Notes under the pieces: model-generated
Seen by the model: only the letters and a program-made list of their open reading frames with translations
Told to the model about the DNA's origin: nothing
Databases searched by the model: none
Made by a program: the position numbers and the translations under genes
NCBI GenBank assembly: GCA_010405405.1
Contig: MU004232.1
Span: 69,540-133,539 of the forward strand
DNA length: 64,000 nt
Origin: Microthyrium microscopicum
Taxonomy: Eukaryota; Ascomycota; Dothideomycetes; Microthyriales; Microthyriaceae
Reading direction: 5' to 3'
Part shown: piece by piece, positions 21,670-33,312 of the stretch
How positions within the stretch are numbered: position 1 is the first letter of the stretch
Layout of the letters: every line of letters begins with the position of its first letter

Positions 21670-22709
21670 ATGTCTCAGTCCACTATGACCAAATCAATAA
21701 CCAAATCCAAGGCAATCGATCCTGAGTTGCGTTTCCCTGTGAGTTTGAACCTTCTGCCTCTGACCCACCACCAAATGTCTCGAGAACATTGTGAAGAACT
21801 GAGGCAATAATGTTTCGCCTTTCGTCTTCAATGTTCATCTAAGCCATGAAGTGCTGCCCATTGTGTCAATTCCATGGTGGTGATATTGTCCCTGTCCATA
21901 AAAGTGCAAATACTAACGAGTCCGGCAGATAGACCTGGCCCGACGCCATAGCATAAACATCTATGCAAGCCATGAACAACAATACCACCGCTCCTTCACC
22001 CTCACACCAGTCCAAGAAGAAACGCCCCGCAAACCACCGCCCAAGAAGGCCTCGGCGAAGCTCAAGAAGAAGGACTTGAACATTCATGTTCTCGTCGTGG
22101 ACGACAACAGCACCAACCAGTTGGTCCTGAGCAGAACGCTAGCCCTGCTGGGCGCCAGAGTCTCCATAGCACACGATGGACAGGACGCCATCTCGCAGCT
22201 TCGGGCTGTGAATCCAGTTTGCAGGTTTTCGTGTTGCAGGCCAACTGAGAAAAAGTACTCTGGCACTAGGCCGCCAACTTATAAACGGCACAATTCTGTC
22301 GTCTTTCCTCTCCATAATATCATCGAGCCTTCGATTTCGGAACAATTCGATTTGGTTCTGATGGATAAAGATATGCCAGTCATGAATGGAATCGAGGCCA
22401 TCACCAGAATACGTGAGGTAAGCTTCTACCATGCCAGAAGCCCGTGATGGCTCCCAGCACATTTGATACCTCCATCAGAGGCGATGGTAAATTTATACTA
22501 ACAACTCCTAGCTAGAAAAGGCCGGGCGTCTGCCATATCAGGGCAAGTCCAAGCTAGACTGCTTGCCAATCATCGGACACACAGCCGACTATTCCGATGA
22601 TGCAATCGACCAATTCACAGCCGCAGGCGCAGACGACGTGATGAAGAAGCCCTTTAAGTCCGCAAACCTTGAGCAAAGAGTCCGGATGGCGTTGAATTTA
22701 GAGCTTTGA
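21670..22709 (+). CDS. stand-alone response regulator (REC domain) protein
   Basis: Three exons (21670-21738, 21929-22417, 22512-22709) encode about 251 residues. The REC domain begins at about residue 80: VLVVDDN (acidic pocket), NQLVLSRTLALLGARVSIAHDGQDAI, LVLMDKDMPVMNG (phospho-acceptor Asp in LMD), IIGHTADY (conserved Thr) and MKKPFK (conserved Lys). All catalytic positions are intact. Between the third helix and the DLVLMD strand there is an extra segment of about 40 residues with cysteines and aromatic residues; it is 3n long and open, so it could be a real insertion or an unspliced intron with poor signals. No histidine kinase domain or output domain accompanies it. The N-terminus has DLARRHSINIYASHEQQ and a Lys/Pro-rich linker. 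It is likely a phospho-relay partner of unknown pathway. Confidence 0.82.
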
Positions 22710-22886
22710 GCTTAATAAACGAGCCGGCTGCCATGGCGTTTCAAGTAATAATGTAGAGATACCCCATGTATATGTACCCAGCTTTTAGAGAAGGGTGCTT
22801 CCCCCCATGCGTTACGAAGGTTGAATATGATGAACAGTATTCATTCATGAGATCTGGGTATCATTTGATTGCGTCTAGATGTGACA

Positions 22887-23999
22887 TTAGCCTCTATTCA
22901 TTGTGTTTCCACTTCCTCTGGGATTCTCTTCTTTGAAATCATCCCATTTCCGTGCTTTCATCGTCTCTTCATCGGCAATATCGTAATCGTCTTCATCGAC
23001 CTGTGGTCTTATCCCACTCTGTGCTCCTCCTCCTTCTATGATACCTCCGCGTTTTCGCTCTTCTTCCAGATACTCGTCGATGGACATTGTGGGCAGACTG
23101 TGATCTGGTTGGAAGACGCCATCTTGGAGGCGTGTGCGTTTATCGAGGAGTGTAAATGGTCTCAACGGTTTGCCTTTCTTATCGAGAATGGGGCCGGTCT
23201 TGTTAGTGAGGAATGTATTTACGTCTAGACGTTCGGAATATGTATCTGCGTTGCGGGAATCTTCGCGCAGATCTGATGGGGTGAGCGGTGTTTGTTGGGG
23301 CGGTGGGGCCATGTTGAGGAGTTTGAGCTCGAGGGCGGCGAATTCGAGGCTTTGGAAGGTTTCGTGGACTCGAAGAGCAAGGTTGGCGAGATGAAGATGG
23401 CGGACGGCGGCGTCGTCGGAGCCTAGTCGAGGATCATTCCGTAATGCCTATGGTCATTAGTCCTGTTCGCTTAGCGGTAACATTGAGTTTCCTACAGCGA
23501 GCTTTGTTTTAAGCTCCTTCTCCTCACGAAACCGCGATATCTTCACTTCTCTTCGTTTCGTCGCATCTACAGGTCCTGCAACCTCAAAGTCCTCCTTATT
23601 CTCCGAGTAGCGCTCCAACAGTCGAGCGTCGTCTTTGTTTAACAGCTCATATTGATCTAATCGTTGCAAGAATTTCTCCCAGTACTGTGTCGCCTCGAGC
23701 ACCGCACTACGTCTGCCACCCGGTGAATCTCCCGCCGTCGTCTTGAATAGGGCGTCTGCAAGAAAGTAGTCTACCAAAATGTATTGAAGCTCCGAGGAAG
23801 CGATATCATCAATCGTTTCGTTCGGCGAGAAGAGGGAGACTGAGGAGATGAGCTTGGCGCATTGTTGGTAGAGGGCGATTAGTGTAGGTATGCCGGTTGA
23901 ACTGGGTATTGATCCATCGTAGATTTGTTCGCGGAGTGCTTCTGCGGTTCGGTACATGGCCGACAAGGACTGATCGGAGGGTTCATCGGTTTGCTCCAT
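22887..23999 (-). CDS. TAP42: TAP42-family PP2A regulatory protein
   Basis: Two exons (23999-23496, 23447-22887; GTAGGA..CATAG) encode about 354 residues, near the yeast length of 366. The N-terminal half is all-helical (LYQQCAKLISSVSLFSPNETIDDIASSELQYILVDYFLADALFKT), the PP2A-type phosphatase-binding domain. The helical repeats run to about residue 230 (ALRNDPRLGSDDAAVRHLHLANLALRVHETFQSLEFAALELKLL). The family signature ends the protein: MKARKWDDFKEENPRGSGNTMNRG. It binds Sit4/Pph catalytic subunits downstream of TORC1. It is convergent with the response regulator gene, 177 bp apart. Confidence 0.95.
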
Positions 24000-24367
24000 G
24001 TTGTTTATTTGGCGCTTGAACGGAGATCGAAAAGTTCGGTGGAATATTGTTGTGGTTGTTTACTTTCAAGTTTCACAGAAAGCTCGAGGCCGTTGGTGGT
24101 GGCGTGGAGATGAGGGATGACAAATGTCTGTGCTCAGCCTTGTCTTCAGCCTTGCAGTCATAAAACCTCAAGTCTACAGCAATTGACCAACCATACGAGA
24201 ACATTTAGATCATTGATGTATCATAAAATCATAACATTGTACTGACTAAAGCCGATGAAAAAAATAGCTAAAATCGCTGCACCGTCCAATGCAAAAAGGG
24301 GTATCTTAAAGTCAACGAGCCAACACCACCCAGCAACAAGCATTCTTCCCCCAGTGGGAAGTTCAGA
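24000..24367. other. intergenic, TAP42 promoter and SUN gene 3' region
   Basis: No feature is seen. Confidence 0.5.
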
Positions 24368-26011
24368 CTATTTCACGTTCAACACATCAATGTCTTCAAG
24401 AGTCCCCTCCAACTTCAGCTGATAGAGGCAGCTATATGACTTCCCGTAGTTCTCCAAGACCCTAACAACCGCCTTATTGATTTTGAATGGTGGTAATCGG
24501 CCATACGATGCCAATGATTGCCCCTGAGATGGAGACGGATCGTCAATATCGTAGACGAGTTTTCCCAAACATACCCAACTTTCACCGCTTTCTCTTGGAG
24601 CTGGACTTTCGCATCCTTTGGCATTGTCCAGCCAGTCTTCTGGCACATCATCCACATAGCCGACAAGCTTCGCCCACATGTCGAGTCTTCGCGGAGCAGT
24701 TGTTATATCCAGCGCGGCTGACTTGGGTATATGTTCAAGGATGAGTGTGCGGGGGTAGACAGGGCGCGCCATGCTTATGCCAATGGACAGGACGCCACCA
24801 GGTGATGGGGCAGCACACCAGCAATCTCCATTCTCCGTCCACGGCTTCAAGGCTGCGACTGGAGGTAGAGGAACGTAGTCCTGGAATAAAGTGTAGTAGA
24901 ATTTTGATCGCCAGCTATATCCTTGCGATCGAGTTGGGGATGTGTATTTCGTCCATACGGAAGCGCCCAGGAATGGTGAGAAGAAGTTAGGTCGATGTGG
25001 AGCGGTAATTCTATCTTCAAGACGGCCAACCTTGTCGACCATGGATATGAAATCCTGTTTGACGCCGCGTAGTTCTTCCCATAATCGTGCAGAGTCTGTG
25101 TTTTTGTAACGATACACGGTTGTTGTTGTAGGCTCGCCGGACACACTTATGGTAGTTATTGCAGGCTGATTTGTAGTTCCTATCAGCCGAGGAAAGGATG
25201 GTATAGAAGGTAGTGGCACTCGGATGCCCTTGATGAGTTCCCAGAAAGAACAGCAATACCAAATTATGGCGCTCCCTATGGCGACGCCATTTATGAGAAC
25301 GTAACAGGTCAACGCAATAGCCGGCACCAGATAAACCAAGCCCCAGATATAGTCCGCAATGGCATAGCCGAATATTTCTCCGTGCCACAAGGAGAAAGCA
25401 CTGCGCGCGGGCAATTCTAAGCCTGCTTCGTGTGAGTCGTCGAAATCGTGCCTAGGTTCTCCAATCCCAGAGGGCAATGTATAGTCGTTCTCTGGTGGCG
25501 ATCTTGGAGATGATGTAGGCTGTCTGCTGGGTCGCGGCGACCTTCGCGCTGGTATTTCCACTGATACCTGTCTTCGCGATTGCGGTGGAGGCATTTGCTG
25601 TATCTCTTCGCTCTCATCATCATCATCATCATTGGAATCATCCTGTGGTTCCTTCCCGGCATCAGCTTCATCCTCTTCCTCTAATTCCTCTTCCTCACTC
25701 TCTTCTTCTGATTCCGGTACTGGTTCGGGAGAAGGCTGTTTTCTAGCTTTGCTTCTCAATGCATTGCGTCTTGTGGCAGCATCTTGCTTGGCTTTCATTT
25801 CGTCAATGAAATTTATTTTCCCGCCCGACACGACTCCTTGACTCATGCGCGTATGTTGATCTACCCCGAATGTATTGGTATGGTATCCAGTCTGCGCGAG
25901 GCCGGGGCTGGTTTGCTCTAAACCGGTCACTCTCGCTCTAGTGGTCGAACGTTGCGTCGCTGGTGAAGGCTTGACAGACGGCTGTCGCGTCGAAGCGCGT
26001 CGCGAAGCCAT
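24368..26011 (-). CDS. SUN-domain nuclear envelope protein
   Basis: Single exon, 547 residues from the start MASRRAST (an ATG 33 nt upstream at 26044 is possible). The nucleoplasmic N-terminus is basic, then very acidic (Glu/Asp runs at about 95-150) and RS/SP-rich. One or two membrane segments follow at about 225-275 (YAIADYIWGLVYLVPAIALTCYVLINGVAIGSAIIWYCCSF). A short predicted coiled coil (ARLWEELRGVKQDFISMVDKVGRLEDRI) leads into a C-terminal SUN domain at about 375-547: ALKPWTENGDCWCAAPSPGGVLSIGISMARPVYPRTLILEHIPK. The domain has the expected W-x-F-like core and paired cysteines. SUN proteins sit in the inner nuclear membrane and bind KASH partners to link nucleus and cytoskeleton, and they tether telomeres or the spindle pole. 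Confidence 0.92.
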   Translation of the reverse strand: MASRRASTRQPSVKPSPATQRSTTRARVTGLEQTSPGLAQTGYHTNTFGVDQHTRMSQGVVSGGKINFIDEMKAKQDAATRRNALRSKARKQPSPEPVPESEEESEEEELEEEDEADAGKEPQDDSNDDDDDESEEIQQMPPPQSRRQVSVEIPARRSPRPSRQPTSSPRSPPENDYTLPSGIGEPRHDFDDSHEAGLELPARSAFSLWHGEIFGYAIADYIWGLVYLVPAIALTCYVLINGVAIGSAIIWYCCSFWELIKGIRVPLPSIPSFPRLIGTTNQPAITTISVSGEPTTTTVYRYKNTDSARLWEELRGVKQDFISMVDKVGRLEDRITAPHRPNFFSPFLGASVWTKYTSPTRSQGYSWRSKFYYTLFQDYVPLPPVAALKPWTENGDCWCAAPSPGGVLSIGISMARPVYPRTLILEHIPKSAALDITTAPRRLDMWAKLVGYVDDVPEDWLDNAKGCESPAPRESGESWVCLGKLVYDIDDPSPSQGQSLASYGRLPPFKINKAVVRVLENYGKSYSCLYQLKLEGTLEDIDVLNVK

Positions 26012-27209
26012 TGTAAGCGGAAAAGGTGGCGTATTGGTAGGCAATCTGTAGGCACAAGGGATTAAGTTTGTGGGTTACGTGATAAGTAGAGTCAGTAGGT
26101 TTAGAATTATGAAGGTGCTATGGTTTTGGTGGTAAACAATGACTGGGTGAGGTTTCGCGACAGTTGCATACCTCTCAGCACTCTCCAAAAAATGATGGAA
26201 AGTGGCAGTCTCGTTGGACAGGGAACCAGGGTCAGACTAGCGCGTGCACGGCTAGCGTTCCTTCCACTTCTAGACTTTTGTTGCGTCCCTTCAGCCTTCA
26301 GGAATGTCTTCTTAAGTTCTTTCAACTTCATCTCCCCAAAACACCACAATATCTCAATTTCGAGGAACCACTTGAAGCATAAAGTTCTGTGTAAGGCTAA
26401 CTTCGAAGATGAGTTGAGGTGTCCATACGAGCTTGGAGCCTGAACGACTGCTACAGGCAGCGACATGGATATCAGTATATCGCGGCATCGCCAACCAGTC
26501 AACCTGTTCATTTGGACATCAAGCTCGTCAAAGTCTTCAGTATTCACTTCGGTCGTCACATGTCTCTTTGCGTATAGTCAATTGACCGTCCAAGGAGCGT
26601 CAAGCCGTATACTCACTCAAGGGCTCTGCGAAGCATATTCGAATCTCCAATCGATACGACTACTGAGTACGAGGAGATGATTTTCCATACAATTTCCTGT
26701 GTTGATATCTTGCTTTCCTGGTTGCTTCGTTGTCGAGCACACAAGCATGCATATCTTATCAAATTGACTCGTCCTGGATGGCAGTAATCCCCGTCAACTC
26801 AGGAAAGCAGTTTACACCTTTCGGAAGTCAGATACTGTAGACTTCTTTGGCTTCAGAAGCTGTAGCTTGAAGCTGAACAGAACTAAACTCTTTAGGAAAA
26901 GGGATGCATTTCCACGCGCACGAAAGACATGGACAGCTGCATCAATTGGCCAATCAAACAAGGGTGTGTTCTCGAGTCTCGACGCAAGAGCTTCGAGCTC
27001 TCTATTCCACGCCAATGCGCCATCCTCTTGCATCTCTTTGCTTGACCGCTTCTCGTACAAGCACACCTTTTTGTGGGCCCTGAACACACTGCGATATAAA
27101 TAAAATCTGTTCAGCTCCCTCCAATTCACTTCTTGTGTCGACTTTGCTCTTGCATTGTGCTGAACCCCCACCAACCCCTCCCGAGAATCCCCTCGAAAAC
27201 TCTCTCAAG
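26012..27209. other. intergenic, divergent promoters of SUN and epimerase genes
   Basis: No supported gene. A 150-codon minus-strand frame (26107-26559) begins at GTG without an ATG and has no family likeness. Frames at 26812-27208 overlap the epimerase 5' leader. A possible single unannotated exon cannot be excluded. Confidence 0.5.
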
Positions 27210-28432
27210 ATGGCTGTCGGATCCGTTCTTGTTACCGGGTAAGGCTAGCTAGCTACACAACGAGTGCAAGACCATCAGGCTGATAAGAAGCAGAGGAACT
27301 GGCTACATTGGCTCCTTTACCGTCCTCTCTCTCCTCGATGCCGGCTACAAAGTCGTCATCGTAGACAACCTCGCCAACTCCTCCCCAGAGGTCATCAACC
27401 GCATTGAGCTCCTTACAGGCCAACGACCAAAGCTATACTCCGCAGACATCACCGATGAAGCTGCCCTGAGCAAGATCTTCACCGAGAATCCCGACATTGA
27501 CAATGTAATCCACTTTGCCGCCCTCAAAGCCGTAGGCGAGTCTGGCGAGATCCCGCTAGACTACTGGACCGTCAACGTCTACGGATCTCTCTGCCTTCTG
27601 AAGGCTATGGAGAAGCACAATGTGACCAACATCGTCTTCTCTTCCTCCGCCACCGTCTATGGCGATGCCACCAGAGTGCCCAACATGATCCCAATCCCAG
27701 AGCACTGCCCAATTGGTGCAACCAACGTCTACGGCATGACCAAAGTCGCAGTCGAAGACATGATCACCGCACAAGTCAAAGCCCAACGCAACAAGGCCAA
27801 GAAAGCTGGCAAGTCCGGCGAGCAATTCAACGGTGCTCTGCTACGCTATTTCAATCCGGCTGGTGCTCATCCTAGTGGTGTCATGGGTGAAGACCCACAG
27901 GGCATCCCGTACAACCTTCTTCCTCTTCTCGCCCAGGTCGCAGTCGGCAAACGCGAGAAACTCCTCGTCTTCGGCGACGGTAAGCTCCCTGCCTACAGAA
28001 CACCCTTATACATCGCTAACTTACCCCACAGACTACAAGTCCAAAGACGGCACAGCCATCCGCGACTACATTCACATTCTCGACCTCGCCAGAGGCCATC
28101 TAATGGCCCTCAACTACCTGCGAGAGAAGAAGCCAGGCGTCAAAGCCTGGAACTTGGGCACCGGGCTTGGCTCCACCGTCTTCGATATGGTCAAAGCTTT
28201 CAGCACCGCTGTCGGACGTGACCTACCATACGAAGTTGCGCCTCGCAGAGACGGTGACGTGCTCAACTTGACTGCCAATCCGGCGGCGGCCAACTCTGAA
28301 TTGGGTTGGAAGGCAGAGCGCACACTAGAAGATGCGTGTGAGGATCTGTGGCGGTGGACGAAGAATAACCCAGAAGGTTATCGACAGCAACCACCACAGG
28401 AGTTTGTGGATGCGATCAAGAAGAAGAACTAA
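27210..28432 (+). CDS. GAL10: UDP-glucose 4-epimerase
   Basis: Three exons (27210-27238, 27294-27979, 28032-28432) encode about 371 residues. It interconverts UDP-glucose and UDP-galactose with bound NAD (Leloir pathway; supplies galactose for wall and glycan synthesis). The NAD-binding VLVTGGTGYIGS is assembled across intron 1. Also present are DNLANSS, HFAALKAVGES, SSSATVYG (catalytic Ser/Thr), YGMTK (catalytic Tyr and Lys), RYFNPAGAHPSG and the substrate loop DGTAIRDYIH across intron 2. Only the epimerase is present; the mutarotase half fused to yeast Gal10 is absent, as usual in filamentous fungi. The symbol follows the yeast name. Confidence 0.97.
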
Positions 28433-28979
28433 AGAGTGGAACGACCTGTCTGGGGACGGTCACGAATCAGGATGGTGACAATTGAGACGCTGGTCTGATC
28501 AGTTCTTCTCTACCCAAAAGTTTTATAACGAAAGTATGACTGTTAAAGACATAAAAGCATGGATAGATAGAATCCTGGAGCGCAAGAAAAGTTTGATATT
28601 ATCCTTTACCAAGTAAATTCTTTAGCTCTCAATCGAGTAATCCACATTTATGACCTGGAAGTCCATTCTGAAAAGCAATACGAAAAGCTGTTTTGTACTG
28701 TTGAAGCCAGTTGACGAAGAGAACGCAATGCTGGAGCTCAATGAGGTGCTAACAAAAAGTAAACACCATCACTATTTTTATATGATATCTAGTGACTGGA
28801 CAATGGATAATTACAGGGGTCTAGAGACTAATAAGTTAGCAGTAAGTTTCATGCAACTCTCTCCAACCCCTCAGCTAAACGCATATCAGATCGTTATTCC
28901 CGCATCCGTACTCAACTCCAGCTTCACTTGAAAATAGCAACCTACAACACCTCAACGCCAAGCTCAATCTCCTTTCGTT
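28433..28979. other. intergenic between epimerase and PIN-like transporter
   Basis: Promoter region of the transporter. No other feature is seen. Confidence 0.5.
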
Positions 28980-30602
28980 ATGGCGGAAACTGGGCTAGTC
29001 AGCTCGTTCCTAGCCGCAATCCAGGCGAGCTCCTCAGTTCTCCTCGTAATCCTCTACGGAGCTCTGGCCGCACGATTCAAGCTCCTCGACTCTGGCACAG
29101 GAAAAGTCCTCTCCAAAATATGCGTCCGCATGTTTCTCCCAGCACTTTTATTCACCAAGATTGGCTCCGAACTCCACGCCGAATCAGCCACTCGCTACGG
29201 AATAATCTTCCTCTGGGCTTTAATCTGCCACTTCATCTCCTTCCTCATTGGAGCCGGAGCACATCTCTTTCTAGGCATGCCAGATTGGATTACTGTTGCA
29301 ATTATGTTCAACAATACGACCAGTTACCCGTTACTTCTCATTGAGGCGCTGGATGAGACTGGAATCCTCAGTAGTCTGATTATTACGAATGAGAGCTCAA
29401 GAGATGCGATTGAGAGGGCGAAGAGTTACTTTTTGGTGTTTGCGACTGTGAGCTCTTGTCTTACTTTTGCGGTTGGACCGAGACTTATTGATTCGGAACA
29501 TGCGCCGGAGCCGGATGATGATAAGGTGGTTGATGGGGATGATGAGACTCTTGCAGATCCTCAGGAGCATGATGTGGAATCTAATGAGAATACTAGTTTG
29601 CTTCAGGTTCCTCCCCAGCCATGTATGTCTTCCTTTCATATTCTCAACCTATACGGACTACTTCTTGTGTGAGCTGGTCATGTATGGACTGTTGGCCAAC
29701 ATCATGGATCAGGCAAGGTACATTTGGAACATGACCGGTTGATCAAACTGATCGTTGGACTATGGTGGCTGTGATCCGAATAGTCAACCTGGAAGATATC
29801 TCGAATGTTTCATACTATCTAACTCTAAACTAACAACATCCAGATCACCGCGGCTCAGTCGCCTCAGTTTCATTCTTTCCTTCCACCAGGGAATACGAGC
29901 CAATACCATCTGATCGCCGACCATCACTCCTCCCAAAGAGCCGTTGGAACAAACTAAGCCCACGAACTCAATGGTGGCTCCTCTTCGCCTTCGACTTTCT
30001 CAACGCGCCCCTCCTAGGAGCAGTAGCCGGTGCAGTCGTCGGTCTGATCCCCGTGCTCCATCGCGCATTCTTCTCCGACACCCGCGACGGCGGAATCTTC
30101 ACAGCATGGCTAACCGCCTCATTCAAGACAATCGGCTCACTCTTCGTCCCACTGCCCGTCGTGATAGCTGGTGTATCGCTATATACGAGCTACATGGACG
30201 CGCGAAGACAAGGAGCAAGCTCATCGAATAGTGCTTCCGAGCTGCCGTGGCATGTAGCGCTCTTCATCATCTTCATTCGATTTCTGGTGTGGCCAGTGGC
30301 CTCGATAGGAATTATTTACGGACTTGCAAACAGGACGAGTATACTTGGTGATGATCCGATGCTGTGGTTTACTATGATGTTGATGCCGACTGGGCCGAGT
30401 GCTATGAAGTTGATTACCATGGTTGCTGTGAGTAATGCTACGGAGGAAGATGAGCATATTATTGCAAAGTTGTTGACGGTAAGATCTTCTATACTTCATA
30501 CGTGATTCGTGCTAATTGATTCAGTTGTCTTATATCATTTCACCGATACTTGCGTTTACAGTCGTTGGAAGCTTGAGGGCGAGTCAATCGATTATCTACT
30601 AG
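28980..30602 (+). CDS. PIN-like / auxin efflux carrier family membrane transporter
   Basis: Three exons (28980-29622, 29844-30478, 30525-30602) encode about 451 residues. Membrane transport protein family (auxin efflux carrier type, PILS-like): five N-terminal helices (SSVLLVILYGALAARFKLL, LSKICVRMFLPALLFTKIG with the conserved F-x-P-x-L-x-F, WALICHFISFLIGAG), the NNTTSYPLLLIEAL discontinuous-helix motif, a central hydrophilic acidic loop, and five C-terminal helices ending LSYIISPILAFTVVGSLRASQSIIY. It is probably in the ER or another endomembrane; the substrate is unknown. The intron 1 donor T-GTATGT gives the QPYHRGSVASVSFFPSTREYEPIPSDRR loop. The last exon carries only 25 residues. Confidence 0.92.
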
Positions 30603-31696
30603 CAGTCATGTTCATTTCAGATGACATGGTGTGAGGAGTATGATAGTTGAATCGGAGATTAATAAGCTGTATATAAGGTCGATCTGTATATCCTACAACG
30701 ATATGTCATCTCTTAACGTATTGTAGCTCTACATATACTGCTTTTCTGGGTGAAATCTATGAATGAATAAATAGGGGCTATAATCTTCGTGATGTTTACC
30801 ACGAGACGTAGTCAACGCGAGAGCTACAATTTGCGTTGATACAGCCCCTGGAATTTGACTCCGATAACTCGGAGAACACTACTAGAGCATTTTTTGAAGA
30901 TCCCGTGGAAGATCTGGATGCAGGGAAAATGCAACCTGCAGGATCGAGGAGTTTGCTTGATCACGATCCAGATCCTGGTGCTTTTGAATAGAGCTTTGCA
31001 GTGCAAGCGACTCGTCAGAAGCTATTGCAAGGCACTTTTCAGAGTCATTCTGATTACTTGAAAGAAACTATATTTGGGTATAGTGTATCTACTAAGGTTA
31101 GAGTAGGTTTGTAGCTTTTAAGAAATTATGTAGAGTTTGTTCTATGACATGTAAACGAAATCCTCCTAGTTTCATGAACCGCACTCATCGCCGTCCGTTG
31201 CTCATTATAGAACTTGTAGTGCCACAAAACCTGGCTGATGTGCTTTGGCACCTTATGCCAAGGTTGACCGCTTTGATATTGATGACAACTGCTTGCTATA
31301 TCACGACATGCACCTAGAGCAACTGCGTCTAGAATGGGCCTCGGCCATGCTCTTTGCTGGGCGTGCGATACTTGGAAAACTAGCCAGAATCGACGTCTGC
31401 GGCAGTATCGTTCCAGCTGAACCATTGGCGAGACAGTCTAGCAAGGCCGTGAAAAGCTTTGCTCGTAGCAACAGCAATGAGACCACCAATCTAAGGAAAC
31501 TGTATCGAGCTCCATCGTTGTTTTCGAATCGTGTCGCACATGGTCTGGAAACAAAATTTTGGGGCCTCCGGATAGTGCTTCGCCGAACTCGGCGTCTCTG
31601 CGATAGATCGCGCCTTCCAGAGGCGTCTTTGCACGCACAGCATGCTCAATAAAAGAAAAAAGTCGAGACTTGATCAACAAGCCCCATCATCCAAGA
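30603..31696. other. intergenic, two convergent 3' regions
   Basis: About 1.1 kb. Frames at 31126-31680 overlap each other on both strands and none has a recognisable domain. No RNA gene is seen. Confidence 0.5.
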
Positions 31697-32857
31697 TTAT
31701 TTATGTTCCTGCCGGTTACTCCTTCGCGTATTGTGATTTGCCCATGCCAACAATGAAGATCTCTTTTTCCGCGAGCTTTGTGAGTTGTCGGCTGTGCCTA
31801 TGCTAGGTGCACTATTGTTCTGAGCGGGTGGTTGTGGTGCTTCTTCGTGCTTTGGTTCCGACATTTGTCCCGCGTTGTATATCTCGAACTCGGGTAATGC
31901 GAGGGCGTTGCTGCGGTCTGTATGCAAGCGCTGGAGGAATTGGTTCGTACGAGGAATTGCGGCGCTCAAGACAGAGACATAGGTGGTGATTTGGCTGAGA
32001 ACGGCTCGGGCAACTGTAATGCGTGTCTGATCGGAAGTACCTAGGAACGTAGGCATCATGATAAGTTCAGTCAATGCTGGTGCTAGAATGATTGCTCGCA
32101 AGCCAAATAGAATCGCGACCAGAGTGCGGTCGCGTATCTCCATTCGAAGGTCCCAAACGACTGGAATGATCATTGAAGCCAGTAGAACATCAGTCAAGGC
32201 GTTGAAGGAGATGATAGCATAGAAGAGGTTGCCATGTGTTGGACACTGTGCTGGCTGGAACACCCATGGCTCAGGAAGTGGACATTGGAAAGCGATCACG
32301 AACAGGGAAAAGATGCCCCAAGCTCCAATTGCGCCAAAGGTGAACATTTTGATTTTGGGATCCCTTGGAACAATTCTATCAGACAAGAGCATGAAAGCCC
32401 CCTTTGCAAAGACCATGGCAACGATTTCGGCGAAAGAAGCGGCATACTCGAACTATTGAAAATGACGTTAGTGTCTGGTTGCAAGTTAGCTTAAACGAGT
32501 AACGTGCCTTGAAAAAGTGACTAAGAGATGATGGATCAACATCATTGATGTGTTGACCCAAGCCGGCTTTCGCTGCTAAATGCCATAAGACTGAACTTGC
32601 AATAGCCCAAAGCTAAAGTCGTGATGTTAGTGGTGCTCAAGATGCAGTTGAGGAGAACAGGGGGCAATGGTACATACATTGGCAAGGACGTAGGCGGTAT
32701 CATCGAGTCCAAATAATATCTTGCGTTCAACAGATAACGAAAAGCGAATAATGGTGACAACAACCGATATGGAAACAAGAATGTAGCTCACAACAATGAC
32801 CGTTGGGCCAGTGTTCTCGGCAGTGAGAGAATTCAGAGGTGGTCGCTCTCCCGCCAT
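31697..32857 (-). CDS. rhodopsin-like (PTH11-related) integral membrane protein
   Basis: Three exons (32857-32678, 32612-32508, 32452-31697) encode about 346 residues. Seven membrane helices are evident, from TVIVVSYILVSISVVVTIIRFSLSV (TM1) through AILFGLRAIILAPALTELIM. The DIV/DLR-type loops and the C-terminal soluble tail fit the fungal 'rhodopsin domain' family, many of whose members are putative surface receptors. The second intron appears to use a GC donor (AAG/GCACGT) with an AATAG acceptor; no GT donor keeps the frame. The C-terminus is Ser/Lys/Arg-rich and hydrophilic. The gene stops 314 bp from a transposon insertion on its 5' side, so its promoter may be affected by silencing of the AT-rich island. 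Confidence 0.85.
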
Positions 32858-33162
32858 GATGTCGTCGGGGGTGGATGTAGAGCTTCAATGAGCTACAACA
32901 GTGAAATAGCAAAAGCTGGTATCACTATCAACGTACACATGACATGTTGTTGATTGAATCAGTGCATCTAAAAATGACTGTAAAGGTAAAGGTAGAAAAG
33001 CAGTGTTAAGGGACAAAGGAGGCAGTACGATGAAAGAGAAGTGATGTTGGCACTGGGCAGTAGGAGGAAGAAAATGGATGGTGATGGGGTGAGACTCGAG
33101 AGTCGAGAGATGGTTTGCGTGGGATCAATGCGGATGGAAGACAGAAAGGACAAGCCCAGCAG
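32858..33162. other. promoter region next to transposon island
   Basis: About 300 bp of normal-composition DNA between the rhodopsin-like gene and the first target-site duplication. It has a GA-rich tract on the plus strand at about 33040-33160. No gene. Confidence 0.5.
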
Positions 33163-33171
33163 CTGGATGTG
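33163..33171. repeat. target-site duplication, left copy of element A
   Basis: The 9-mer CTGGATGTG here recurs exactly at 36616-36624, bracketing the first mobile element. A 9-bp duplication is the standard mark of Mutator-like transposition. Confidence 0.9.
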
Positions 33172-33312
33172 GAGGACAAGTTTCCACACACCCTACGTCG
33201 CGGCACCCCAAGATTCTATACACCCTCTAGGGGTGGCCTAGACCCTGTCACTAAATTTGGTATAGACGCTACTAAATCTAATAATAGGAAAGGGACCTAA
33301 GCGGAATATATA
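33172..33312. repeat. left terminal inverted repeat of element A
   Basis: Pairs with 36474-36615. It starts GAGGACAAGTTTCCACAC. Differences from the right copy are nearly all transitions. This copy is the less mutated of the two (it keeps CCCTGTCACT and GGTATAGACGC where the right copy has A/T changes). Confidence 0.9.

Noticed and set aside
26107-26559. 150-codon frame between SUN and epimerase genes
   Set aside because: GTG-initiated only; overlaps plus-strand frames of similar length; no motif recognised.
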